A DNA stretch of 64,000 nt from Lactobacillus huangpiensis (GTDB lineage: Bacteria; Bacillota; Bacilli; Lactobacillales; Lactobacillaceae). Below the pieces are notes generated by a model. That model saw only the letters and a list, made by a program, of their open reading frames with translations, was not told the DNA's origin and did not search any database. The stretch is from the NCBI RefSeq assembly GCF_019972815.1, contig NZ_BPPA01000008.1, positions 27,041 through 91,040 on the forward strand, in the 5' to 3' direction. How positions within the stretch are numbered: position 1 is the first letter of the stretch; the number at the start of each line of letters is the position of its first letter. The position numbers were made by a program, and so were the translations under genes. This document shows, in pieces, positions 26,710 through 35,438 of the stretch.

Positions 26710-28395
26710 TTACATTTCTTTAGGAGCATTCACACCTAATAGACGCAAAGATTCAGTTAAAACAATTGAAGTTGCCTGGACTAATGCCAATCGAGCACTA
26801 ATTTGATCATCATCTACTAAAACTTTAACATTTGCATAATACTTGTTAAATTTCTTAGCTAAATCAAGAGCAAACTTAGCAATAACTGACGGCTCAAACT
26901 TATCACTGCTGCGAGCAATGATACGAGGAAAATCAGCAAGGGACTTAGCAACACCAAAAGACCAGTCATCATCGATTTTTATATCTGTTAATTGCGGTTC
27001 GTGACCTTGAGCAGCTGCCTTGCGCAAAACACTTTGTGCACGAGCATTTGTATACTGCACATATGGACCTGTGTCACCTTCAAAACGAACAACTTCATCA
27101 AGGTCAAAGTCAAAGTTTTCGGTTCTTTCATTCTTTAAATCATGAAAAATAACTGCGCCAACTCCAACATCATGAGCTACTTGATCTTTATTGGTCAAAT
27201 CAGGATTTTTCTGCTCAATTTGTTTTTGAGCTAGTTTAACGGCATCTTGTAAAACTTGATCAAGAAATACCACATTGCCTTTTCTAGTAGATAATTTTTT
27301 ACCATTTTGAGTAATCAATCCAAAAGGAACATGGTAAATTTCATCAGCCCAATCATAACCCATTTTTTTCAAAACAGATTTTAATTCTACAAAATGCTGA
27401 GCCTGCTCGTTGCCGACCACATAAAGCATTTTAACAAAATGATAAGTTTTCATACGATAAATCGCAGCTGCCAGATCACGTGTCAAGTAGATGCTAGTAC
27501 CATCTGATTTAACAATCAAAGCTGGATTTTCATCTTCACCCATGTCAACCACTTGTGCACCGCGAGATTCATGCAAAAGTCCTTTTTCTTTCAGTTCATC
27601 AATCACGGGTTGCATTTTATCATTAAAGAAAGCCTCACCTTTATACGAATCAAAAGTGACACCCAATTCTTTGTAAATACGGTTGAAATCAGCCAAGGAA
27701 ACATCCCGGAACCACTGCCATAATTTAACTGCTTCTGGATCACCCTCTTCTAATTTCTTAAACCACGCGCGACCTTCATCTTCAAGCTCAGGGTGCTTTT
27801 CAGCTTCTTTATGGAACTTGACGTAATATTTAAATAAATTCATGATCGGGTCTTTTTTAACGTCTTCTTCCACACCCCAGTGCTTGTAGGCCGCTATTAA
27901 TTTACCAAATTGTGTACCGTAATCACCTAAATAGTTGATTTTAATTGGTGTGTAACCAACTTTTTGCAGGGTCTTGGCAATTGAATTGCCAATTACTGTT
28001 GACCTTAAGTGCCCCATCGACATTGGTTTTGCAATGTTGGGGCTAGACATATCAATAGGAACATTCCCCTCTCCCAATTTTTGGTCACCATAATGTTCTT
28101 TTTGTTGCAAGATTTCTGTGAGAGTTTGTGAAATCAACTTGCTGTGATTGATAGAAAAATTAACGTAGGGTCCAACAACTTTAATTGAAGCAAAGTCGCT
28201 GCTTTTTAGTTTGTCTGCAATATTTTGCGCAATAACTACAGGATTTTGATGCAGCATTTTTGCCAATGCAAAGGCTGGAAAAGCATAGTCACCCATTTTT
28301 TCATTTTTTGGTCTTTCAATTAATGAATTGATTTGATCTTTGGAAAGGTCAATCTGACTAGCGATTAAGTCAACTACCTTATCTTTAAAATCCAT
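26710..28395 (-). CDS. argS: Arginyl-tRNA synthetase
   Basis: A 561-residue class I synthetase. An N-terminal Add-1 domain (about 1-90) precedes the HIGH-like SMGHLRSTVIG, with Ser in place of the first His as is common in lactobacilli. The catalytic core contains KLSTRKGNVV, and the DALR anticodon-binding domain is at the C-terminus (YTNARAQSVLRK). It is controlled by a T-box leader with a separate strong promoter. Confidence 0.96.
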   Translation of the reverse strand: MDFKDKVVDLIASQIDLSKDQINSLIERPKNEKMGDYAFPAFALAKMLHQNPVVIAQNIADKLKSSDFASIKVVGPYVNFSINHSKLISQTLTEILQQKEHYGDQKLGEGNVPIDMSSPNIAKPMSMGHLRSTVIGNSIAKTLQKVGYTPIKINYLGDYGTQFGKLIAAYKHWGVEEDVKKDPIMNLFKYYVKFHKEAEKHPELEDEGRAWFKKLEEGDPEAVKLWQWFRDVSLADFNRIYKELGVTFDSYKGEAFFNDKMQPVIDELKEKGLLHESRGAQVVDMGEDENPALIVKSDGTSIYLTRDLAAAIYRMKTYHFVKMLYVVGNEQAQHFVELKSVLKKMGYDWADEIYHVPFGLITQNGKKLSTRKGNVVFLDQVLQDAVKLAQKQIEQKNPDLTNKDQVAHDVGVGAVIFHDLKNERTENFDFDLDEVVRFEGDTGPYVQYTNARAQSVLRKAAAQGHEPQLTDIKIDDDWSFGVAKSLADFPRIIARSSDKFEPSVIAKFALDLAKKFNKYYANVKVLVDDDQISARLALVQATSIVLTESLRLLGVNAPKEM

Positions 28396-28412
28396 TTTTC
28401 CTCCTAAATGCC

Positions 28413-28616
28413 AAAAAAAGTCTCTTCCTCATTATTTGAAGAAGAGACGAGTTATAACCCGCGGTACCACTCTATTTGATACAAAGTATCCGCTTATTAA
28501 ATTTGCTAAATTATTAGTTAGGCACGCCTTCAGTCATTTTTCCAGCTTGACTTTCACCAACTCAAACTCGCTTTTCTAGAAAAATGCCTACTACTCCTAA
28601 CCACTTTCATCAAAAG
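28413..28616 (-). promoter_or_regulatory. T-box riboswitch leader of argS
   Basis: On the minus strand the T-box core AGTGGTACCGCGG sits at 28459-28471. It is followed by a terminator stem GTCTCTTC/GAAGAGAC with seven U at 28413-28448. Upstream is a long Stem I-type structure, closed by TAGGCA/TGCCTA, with an AG-rich bulge region. Arg-compatible triplets (AGG and CGT in AAGGCGTGCC) lie where the specifier is expected, but I cannot choose between them. Uncharged tRNA-Arg would favour antitermination. Confidence 0.93.
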
Positions 28617-28645
28617 ATTATAACAGGAAATGAAAGCTTAGCCAA
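28617..28645 (-). promoter_or_regulatory. argS promoter
   Basis: The minus strand carries TTGGCT, a 17-bp spacer, then a consensus TATAAT, immediately upstream of the T-box leader. Confidence 0.8.
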
Positions 28646-28650
28646 ATTTT

Positions 28651-29298
28651 TTAGTTATTTTTGATAATTACTTTGGTACCTACTGGAATATTTTCAGCCA
28701 ACCAGCGTGAATCAGGTACGCTTAATCTGATACAGCCATGAGAGGCAGGCTTGACACCTAACTTTTCAGCCTCTTTAATATTGTATTTGCCATTGCCTTT
28801 CGTAGGAACGGAATGAAAAAGATAAACATTTTCTTTGTCCCAACTAGTCCAGTTATTAGCACCTTCATTTAATTCAGGATTATAAAAAGAGTCTCCACGA
28901 CCATTTTTAATTTTATAATTTCCTGTTGGTGTCAATGACTTACCTTTTTTAAACAAACCAGCACTTGCAAGCATGGTGTACACTCGTTTATTACCCCGCA
29001 AGATGTAAACTCGATTACCCTTTAGGGAGACTCTAATTGTTAAGTCATTTTCGAGATGCTTAATTTTAGGATAGGGCTTTGTCTCACTTGGCTTTTTCCA
29101 ATTAAAGGGAGAACGTAAATCTTTTGGATCCTGATACGGTCGATAAGATGCCGCTGTTTTAATAACAGCAGTTTTCTTTACTTCCATAGCTGAATTTTTC
29201 TTTTCTGGCTGAGATGGCATTGAAATTCGTGCCAGACTAATAGCACATATTAATAAAACACAAAAAGCAGTAAGAATTTTTAAAAGACTTTTCTTCAT
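28651..29298 (-). CDS. L,D-transpeptidase (YkuD/ErfK family)
   Basis: A 215-residue secreted or membrane-anchored enzyme. An N-terminal signal/anchor (about 5-24, LLKILTAFCVLLICAISL) is followed by a linker and a YkuD domain with the catalytic SHGCIRLSVPD (Cys near 188). L,D-transpeptidases cross-link or modify peptidoglycan peptides. It lies 41 bp downstream of nnrD and in line with dacA, suggesting a wall-remodelling unit. Confidence 0.9.
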   Translation of the reverse strand: MKKSLLKILTAFCVLLICAISLARISMPSQPEKKNSAMEVKKTAVIKTAASYRPYQDPKDLRSPFNWKKPSETKPYPKIKHLENDLTIRVSLKGNRVYILRGNKRVYTMLASAGLFKKGKSLTPTGNYKIKNGRGDSFYNPELNEGANNWTSWDKENVYLFHSVPTKGNGKYNIKEAEKLGVKPASHGCIRLSVPDSRWLAENIPVGTKVIIKNN

Positions 29299-29339
29299 GT
29301 TATAACCTTTCTCCCAACCAAATTTTCAACGTAAAATAT

Positions 29340-30182
29340 CTAATTAGCATATTGATTCATTAGCTGTGGCAACATCGCGCTTATTTCGGTCGGTCGCACT
29401 ACATAATTATTTTCAGCAATTTTATCGCCTGCCAAAGAATGAATAAAAACTGCGGCCAGAACAGAATCCAAACTATTGCCAAATTGAGCTGTAAAGCCAC
29501 CTATTATACCAGCTAAGGTATCTCCCATTCCACCTGTAGCCATGCCAGGATTGCCTAATGGATTTACAAAAATCTGATCGGCTTTGGTATAAATGTGAGT
29601 GTGATTTGATTTTAAAACCAAAATAGCATTTTGGGTAGGAAAAATCTTTTTCAAAGCATTTGAATTCGCACTGTCAGTCTGATATGAAATTCTAATTTGA
29701 CTCAATCTTTGCCATTCCATTTGATGTGGTGTTATGACCACTAAACCGGGGTGAGTTGGAATTAGCTTTGGATCCTGACCAATCATGTCCAAAGCACTCG
29801 CATCCAAAACCAATATTTGATTTTGAGAAACATTTTGACATATCGTTGACATTAATTGCCGAGTAAAAGTGCTGGATCCTAAACCTGGTCCACAAACGAT
29901 AACATCCATTTTTTTCATTAAATTTACCAAATTCCGATCACGCCAGTCAATAAACATGACCTCAGGATTACGTGCATGCAGTGCATCAAGATTCATCGCA
30001 TGGGTGGCCACAGAAATGAGTCCCGCACCACTATTAAGTGCAGCCTCAGCGGCCATGATAATTGCACCACCATAGTTTTCACTGCCACCTATTAATAAGA
30101 TCCGACCGTAATTGCCCTTATGAGAGTCACTTGGTCTTTTTTTTATTACTTTGGTCAAAATATCTTCTGTAATTACTGCCAT
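29340..30182 (-). CDS. nnrD: ADP-dependent NAD(P)H-hydrate dehydratase
   Basis: A 280-residue ribokinase-like enzyme that repairs hydrated NAD(P)H. It has GGSENYGGAIIMAAEAAL near the N-terminus, CGPGLGSS, and the C-terminal NPGMATGGMGDTLAGIIGGF-type signature. GGAGG places the start at ATG 30182, right after the dacA stop. The partner epimerase NnrE is not in this window. Confidence 0.92.
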   Translation of the reverse strand: MAVITEDILTKVIKKRPSDSHKGNYGRILLIGGSENYGGAIIMAAEAALNSGAGLISVATHAMNLDALHARNPEVMFIDWRDRNLVNLMKKMDVIVCGPGLGSSTFTRQLMSTICQNVSQNQILVLDASALDMIGQDPKLIPTHPGLVVITPHQMEWQRLSQIRISYQTDSANSNALKKIFPTQNAILVLKSNHTHIYTKADQIFVNPLGNPGMATGGMGDTLAGIIGGFTAQFGNSLDSVLAAVFIHSLAGDKIAENNYVVRPTEISAMLPQLMNQYAN

Positions 30183-30183
30183 A

Positions 30184-31464
30184 TTAGCCTCCAAATAGCC
30201 AGCGCCAAAACCTTACAAAAATGTTTACTCTATTAGTTGATTCTAAAGCATGGGCGGGCAACAATAATCCATTAGGGCTTTGCAGTGAAATAATTTTGTT
30301 TTTGCCAATCTTAAAGTAATAAGCGTTGATTTTTTGCCCTTTTTCTACTGGAGCTTCAACAGTTTTGGATGTTAGACCCACCTGAAATTTAAAGCCATTT
30401 CGTGGTATCCAGATCAATGCTTTATTTTTGATACCAATATTTATCTGCCTGGCTTGTCCATTGTGAACTGCCATATTAGTGTGACCAATAATTACTTCAT
30501 TACGCTGAAAAACTAAGGGCTCGTATTTTTGATAAACATAATTGAGCAGTTTAGCTGTTTGAATAAAACGGGCAGGATCAGTGTTAGTAACATGTTTCGC
30601 TCCCATTATCACAGTAATTATTCGCCCTCCACGATAAGGTGCAGTGGCAATGAAACAAGCACCTGCAGCGTCAGTAGTTCCTGTTTTCAAACCATCGATT
30701 TTTAGATTTTTATGATATTGCGGCATCCCTTTTAACATCCAGTTAAAATTGCTCATTGGCGTTGCCATATTTTGGTCAATAAAGTCCATTTTAGCAATTT
30801 TAGTAGTCTTAAGTACTTCAGGATAATCCTGTATTAATTTCTGGCCTACAATAGCCATATCCTTGGCAGACAACATGTTCTCATCATTTTTACCTGCACC
30901 AGGATAAGCATCATTACCAACGCTTTTGTTGGGCAATCCGCAGGTTGTATAAATACGAGCATCTTTAATGCCCCATTTTTGCAACTGCTGTCTCATTTGC
31001 TTAACGAACGCAACCTGAGAACCACTAATTGCTTCTGCTAACATCATTGCGGCTCCGTTGGCGGATTCAATTAAAGTTGCTTGATACAATTGTCTAATCG
31101 TATACGTGTGCTTCATACGCAAGGGAACGTTTGAATACTCTCTGTTACTGGCAACGGCAAAAATTTGCCGAGTAGGCGTAACCTTAGTGTTCCAATTGAT
31201 TTTTTCCTGATCAATTGCCTTTAGGGTTAAATATGCGGTTACCAGTTTTGTCATTGAAGCTATGGGCAATGGCTGATTAATATTTTTGCCATACAATAAT
31301 TGGCCAGTCTTACTATCAATTGCTATTGCTGCTTTAGCATCGATAGCTACTTTATCTTGATCAAAATTATCAGGCAATTTTGAAGCAGCATTCACGTCAA
31401 CTGGAAGTGCCAGTAATAAAAAGCTGATAAAAAATAGAATGATGGTTTTTGCTTTCTTTTTCAA
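30184..31464 (-). CDS. dacA: D-alanyl-D-alanine carboxypeptidase (PBP5/DacA type)
   Basis: A 426-residue penicillin-binding protein with a cleavable signal (about 1-26, ending VNAAS). It has ASMTKL (SxxK, about 69-72), SAN (SxN) and KTGTT. A PBP5 C-terminal beta domain and a final amphipathic anchor (about 413-426, FVRFWRWLFGG) follow. It trims pentapeptides of peptidoglycan. It is the first gene of dacA-nnrD-ldt. Confidence 0.94.
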   Translation of the reverse strand: MKKKAKTIILFFISFLLLALPVDVNAASKLPDNFDQDKVAIDAKAAIAIDSKTGQLLYGKNINQPLPIASMTKLVTAYLTLKAIDQEKINWNTKVTPTRQIFAVASNREYSNVPLRMKHTYTIRQLYQATLIESANGAAMMLAEAISGSQVAFVKQMRQQLQKWGIKDARIYTTCGLPNKSVGNDAYPGAGKNDENMLSAKDMAIVGQKLIQDYPEVLKTTKIAKMDFIDQNMATPMSNFNWMLKGMPQYHKNLKIDGLKTGTTDAAGACFIATAPYRGGRIITVIMGAKHVTNTDPARFIQTAKLLNYVYQKYEPLVFQRNEVIIGHTNMAVHNGQARQINIGIKNKALIWIPRNGFKFQVGLTSKTVEAPVEKGQKINAYYFKIGKNKIISLQSPNGLLLPAHALESTNRVNIFVRFWRWLFGG

Positions 31465-31565
31465 GTATGATTCTCCCTTCCCTGATATTTTTTGGATTAT
31501 TTTACGTTTTATGCTTACATTTTACCAAATTTTTGGTATGATTATTACTGTGCTAAAAATAATAA

Positions 31566-31649
31566 GCCCCGATGGCGGAATTGGCAGACGCGCAGCGTTC
31601 AGGTCGCTGTTTAGGTAACTAAGTGAAAGTTCGAATCTTTTTCGGGGCA
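31566..31649 (+). tRNA. tRNA-Leu (CAG)
   Basis: An 84-nt class II tRNA. Acceptor GCCCCGA/TCGGGGC has discriminator A. The anticodon arm CAGCG-TTCAGGT-CGCTG gives CAG. It has a long variable arm and T loop TTCGAAT. No CCA is encoded. It stands alone and has its own terminator. Confidence 0.96.
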
Positions 31650-31664
31650 TCATATTAAGATAGT

Positions 31665-31700
31665 AAGAGCTAGTCCATTAAGGATCTAGCTCTTTTGTTT
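31665..31700 (+). terminator. Terminator of tRNA-Leu
   Basis: AAGAGCTAG/CTAGCTCTT form a 9-bp stem with an inner TCC/GGA, followed by TTTTGTTTTT. The 31701-31974 stretch beyond it is AT-rich with no gene that I can support. Confidence 0.88.
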
Positions 31701-31974
31701 TTATTATTTTTCCCCGTTTCTAGCGTATTATTTAGAACTTGCTAATTGACAGTCACAGTAGTTACTTGAAGCAACTTCAATTTAACTAAAAATAAGCAAA
31801 AATTAAATGCTTATATTAGTATAAAAATTGCTATTCCTGTAAACAGCATCAATGGTATTTCGCAAGTGATTTTTCAAAAACTTAGACTTGGCTACTTTTA
31901 TTTTTAAAAATATGTTTTCAATTGTACTTAAATGATTTTTTTGTATTAAAATTATAGTAAAAGGAGGTATTGTC

Positions 31975-32199
31975 ATGCAAAAACGTTTAACAAAATCTGA
32001 GGATAAGATTGTCTCCGGTGTCTTTGGCGGAGTCGCGGAATACTTTGGCTGGGATAAAGCATGGACCAGGATTGGAGGCGGAGCCTTAATATTGTTTTCA
32101 TTCTTTACAGGATTGCTTTTATATATTATTGCTGCAATTGTTATGCCTGAAAAGGATCACGGTAATGACACTCCTGACGGTGAATTTCATAAGTACTAA
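31975..32199 (+). CDS. PspC-domain protein
   Basis: A 74-residue protein with the PspC signature (KSEDKIVSGVFGGVAEYFGWD) followed by one transmembrane helix (about 40-60, ALILFSFFTGLLLYIIAAIVM). Such small PspC proteins act in membrane-stress responses, often with LiaR-type regulators, none of which is adjacent. AAAGGAGG lies eight bases before the ATG. Confidence 0.9.
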   Translation: MQKRLTKSEDKIVSGVFGGVAEYFGWDKAWTRIGGGALILFSFFTGLLLYIIAAIVMPEKDHGNDTPDGEFHKY

Positions 32200-32363
32200 A
32201 TTCTTAAAAAATAAATTTATTTGTCTTACTCAAAAATTCAAGTTTAATTCAAGTTCGATTATATGAAAAATTAGACCTGAATTTATTTTTGTGCAATTTG
32301 ACCTTTTTCGAATTAAATAATATGATTTATACAATAATTTACTTAAAGAAAGGTTAATATATT

Positions 32364-33467
32364 ATGAGCTTAGACGTTAATATACTCCCATCAGATTACA
32401 TTGACTTATCTATTGGGGATTTTCGTTCTGGAATAAACAAAAGTATAATTGACAAACTTGTGAAACGAGTTGAAAAAGAAGGCAACGGATACACTCCAGG
32501 TATGGGTCTGCCAAAACTCAGAAAAGAAATTGTGACATATTACAAAGAAAAATATGGCATAAAAGATATTGATGTAGATAACATCCAAATCACAGTGTCA
32601 TGCTTACATGGTGCATTTTTATCCTTAAAGTCAATCATCAAATCTCAAAGTGATGAAATTATAGTTATTGCTCCCTTCTTCCCTTCGTACTTAAATTTAA
32701 TTGCAGGAGTAGGTGCAAAGCCAGTGATAGTCAAATCAGAGGCTCCCGATTTTGCACTACCAAAAGACCAAATCAAAAACGCAGTAAACCAAAAAACTAA
32801 GGCTATTATCATTAACTATCCTAACAATCCCACAGGCGCAAGTTTATCAGAATCAGACCGTAACTTCTTGAATAAACTATGTGAGGAAAACAACATTTTT
32901 CTAGTTGATGATCATGTTTATAGCGACTATCCGAGCACCTATAAATATCAACCAGTCTCAACTGACATTTCTCATCAAATATTAGTCAGCAGTTTTTCAA
33001 AGACTTTTGCTATCCCAGGAATACGTCTAGGCTATGTGATTGCTCCTGCCGATATTATTAAGCAAGACGGTTATTATAATGAGGGGATCACTTTTAGTGC
33101 CCCAACTATTAGTCAATTCATTGGTGAAATAATTTTAGAAGAACCAGATCATTATACCCATCATATTGAAGAAATTGGACAAAGAGGTAAAAAACTAACT
33201 AATTTGCTTTCTACAAGTAAGTATTTTGCTTCCTCAAAGTATCTAGGAGGCCTATATATGTTTATTAAAATTCCTGATGAAATCAAAGATGTTGATTTGT
33301 ACTATAAACTCTTAGAAGACCACTTTCATGTAATTGTTGCCAAGGGTAGTGATTTGGAATATTCCGACAGATACTTTAGAATTTCCTTATCTACCGAAAA
33401 AGATGCTTTATTTGAAGGTATGCATAAGATTATTGACTGTGTAGACTATACTTTGAATTATAAATAA
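32364..33467 (+). CDS. PLP-dependent aminotransferase, class I/II
   Basis: A 367-residue fold-type I aminotransferase. It has NYPNNPTGASLSES (the NPTG substrate loop), DDHVYSDYPS and the PLP-lysine region SSFSKTFAIPGIRLGYV. The amino donor and product cannot be inferred. AAAGG precedes the ATG. It is flanked by its own terminator and by a 165-bp upstream AT-rich gap, so it is monocistronic. Confidence 0.88.
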   Translation: MSLDVNILPSDYIDLSIGDFRSGINKSIIDKLVKRVEKEGNGYTPGMGLPKLRKEIVTYYKEKYGIKDIDVDNIQITVSCLHGAFLSLKSIIKSQSDEIIVIAPFFPSYLNLIAGVGAKPVIVKSEAPDFALPKDQIKNAVNQKTKAIIINYPNNPTGASLSESDRNFLNKLCEENNIFLVDDHVYSDYPSTYKYQPVSTDISHQILVSSFSKTFAIPGIRLGYVIAPADIIKQDGYYNEGITFSAPTISQFIGEIILEEPDHYTHHIEEIGQRGKKLTNLLSTSKYFASSKYLGGLYMFIKIPDEIKDVDLYYKLLEDHFHVIVAKGSDLEYSDRYFRISLSTEKDALFEGMHKIIDCVDYTLNYK

Positions 33468-33526
33468 TTGCATTCTTAAAAAGATTAAGTCAATAAATTA
33501 AATATTATATTTCAGTTCAAATTAAT

Positions 33527-33574
33527 AAACTCTTTGCTTATAGCGTTTTAGTTCAATTAGCGAAGAGTTTTTTA
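33527..33574 (+). terminator. Terminator of the aminotransferase gene
   Basis: AAACTCTTTGCT pairs with AGCGAAGAGTTT across a 20-base loop and is followed by six T. Confidence 0.8.
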
Positions 33575-33642
33575 TTTAACTTTTAAAAGCTAAAAGCTAT
33601 TATAAGTTCATTAATAAAATTGTTCCAAATATATTTAGCCCA

Positions 33643-33682
33643 AAGAAAAAACTTGATACCGTTTTTACTACGGTACCAAGTT
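33643..33682 (-). terminator. Terminator of ytgP
   Basis: On the minus strand AACTTGGTACCG pairs with CGGTATCAAGTT (one wobble) and is followed by a U-rich run TTTTTTCTTT. It lies 18 bp beyond the ytgP stop. Confidence 0.88.
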
Positions 33683-33699
33683 TTAAATTACCTTTTCAC

Positions 33700-35343
33700 T
33701 TATGCATGAATGTGCAATTTTTCTAATATAGGAATAATTTTATCCCCAAGAATTTTTTGTGCCAAATCAGACTTAATCGCAGCAAATCCGTAAAATAAGC
33801 ACCCGACAATAATGGATATAACTACTATAATCAACGACTGCAAACTACTTGCAGGATTCAAGAACAATTCAAGTCCTTTTTCTACTGCCAAAACAATTAA
33901 AAACATGGTTACAGAAAATGCGGTAATTCCAATAAAACGTCTTCTTGTTCTATCCTGGTTGAAATTATAGCCAACTTTAAGGTGTTTTAAGGCCATAAAG
34001 ATAATAACGAGCATCCCTAAGTTAGTGGCAATCAGCGGACCAAAAATCTTAAACAAATAGATCATTGGATACTGCATTAAAATTTTAATAATTAGTCCTA
34101 ATACTAAATATTTAATTGCAAGACCATTTTCTGACAGACCTTGTAAAATCGCCATCAATACAGTGAATAAACCTAAACTAATTGCTGTAAATGATGAAAG
34201 ATATAAAACATTTGAACCTAGCTTGTCATACCCATAGAAAATTGTATAAACCGGTGTAGAAATTGCTGCCATACCAAAAGAGGCTGGAATCATGACAAAT
34301 AGAAATAAATCTAAAGTGTTGCCTATTTGATTTGAAATCCCGTGAAAGTCATGCTTTGTGTGTGCTGCGGACAACAAAGGAATTGTTGTCACGGCCATTG
34401 CACTGGCAAGAGACACGATAATCATAATCAGCTTATTAGCATTTAGAGCAAATAACGCATACCAAGTTTCAATTGTATTATTGGATGCATTGATCAAACT
34501 GGCAATCATTGGATGAAAAGAATACTGATCTACCAGATAAAAAAGCTGTATTCCTGCATCAATAATAATAAACGGTACTGCCTGAGCAATAATTTCTGCA
34601 AAAAGAGCAGATGTTGAAACTTGTATTTCATTATTAGAATTTTCAACTAATTCATTAAGCTTGTTACGCCTCGAAAGCAAAAACCAGGCTAGAACGGCAA
34701 TTCCAAAAATTGCTCCGATTGCTGCCGCTAAATTTGATTGTACAACAGCGTCAACAAAGTTGCCATGTTGCACCTGCATAATTACATAAGCGGTTAACAA
34801 CATCCAAATAACTCGTGCTAATTGCTCTACAAATTGAGACATGGCTGATGGCATCATATCCTCATATCCCTGAAAATATCCCCTCATAATGCTTAAAACA
34901 GGGATTATCAAGATGGCGTATGACAGACTACGCATGACTTTTACCTGTCTGGGATCAATCTGCGAACCATTAGAAGCCAAAAAAGGCGAAGCAAAGTACA
35001 TTATTGCAGCTGAAATGATACCCAAAATTACCATCAAAATCAGACCACGATGAAAAAGCTTACGTCCTACACCATACTCATTAAGCGCATTATATTTTGC
35101 TACCTGTTTCGCAACGGCGCCAGGAATACCTGCTGTAGATATTAAAATAAAAATACTATAGATATTATAACTTCTAGCAGTTAATGCATTGGCAATGTTG
35201 CCATAAGGTGACATCCAATAAAACCATGGAATAATATAGAGTGCTCCTAAAATACGTGACGTAATAGAGCCAAAAGTCATCCATGCACTGCCCTTAATGA
35301 AGGTATTTTGTGTATTTTTTTCAGATAAATTATTTTCTCTCAT
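33700..35343 (-). CDS. ytgP: Polysaccharide/lipid II flippase of the YtgP/SpoVB family
   Basis: A 547-residue MOP-superfamily protein with about 14 transmembrane segments. It has the family N-terminus FIKGSAWMTFGSITSRILGALYIIPW and RGYFQGYEDMMPSA. YtgP-type proteins of streptococci and Bacillus act as MurJ-like lipid II flippases, so this one probably moves the peptidoglycan precursor across the membrane. It lies 95 bp downstream of leuS on the same strand. Confidence 0.88.
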   Translation of the reverse strand: MRENNLSEKNTQNTFIKGSAWMTFGSITSRILGALYIIPWFYWMSPYGNIANALTARSYNIYSIFILISTAGIPGAVAKQVAKYNALNEYGVGRKLFHRGLILMVILGIISAAIMYFASPFLASNGSQIDPRQVKVMRSLSYAILIIPVLSIMRGYFQGYEDMMPSAMSQFVEQLARVIWMLLTAYVIMQVQHGNFVDAVVQSNLAAAIGAIFGIAVLAWFLLSRRNKLNELVENSNNEIQVSTSALFAEIIAQAVPFIIIDAGIQLFYLVDQYSFHPMIASLINASNNTIETWYALFALNANKLIMIIVSLASAMAVTTIPLLSAAHTKHDFHGISNQIGNTLDLFLFVMIPASFGMAAISTPVYTIFYGYDKLGSNVLYLSSFTAISLGLFTVLMAILQGLSENGLAIKYLVLGLIIKILMQYPMIYLFKIFGPLIATNLGMLVIIFMALKHLKVGYNFNQDRTRRRFIGITAFSVTMFLIVLAVEKGLELFLNPASSLQSLIIVVISIIVGCLFYGFAAIKSDLAQKILGDKIIPILEKLHIHA

Positions 35344-35438
35344 TAATATTCCCTAAATCTAGTTTACTAACTATATTATTGTGAATGAAAAAAGGCAATT
35401 AACAACAAATATACTTTGCACTTTAGGAAAAATTAACT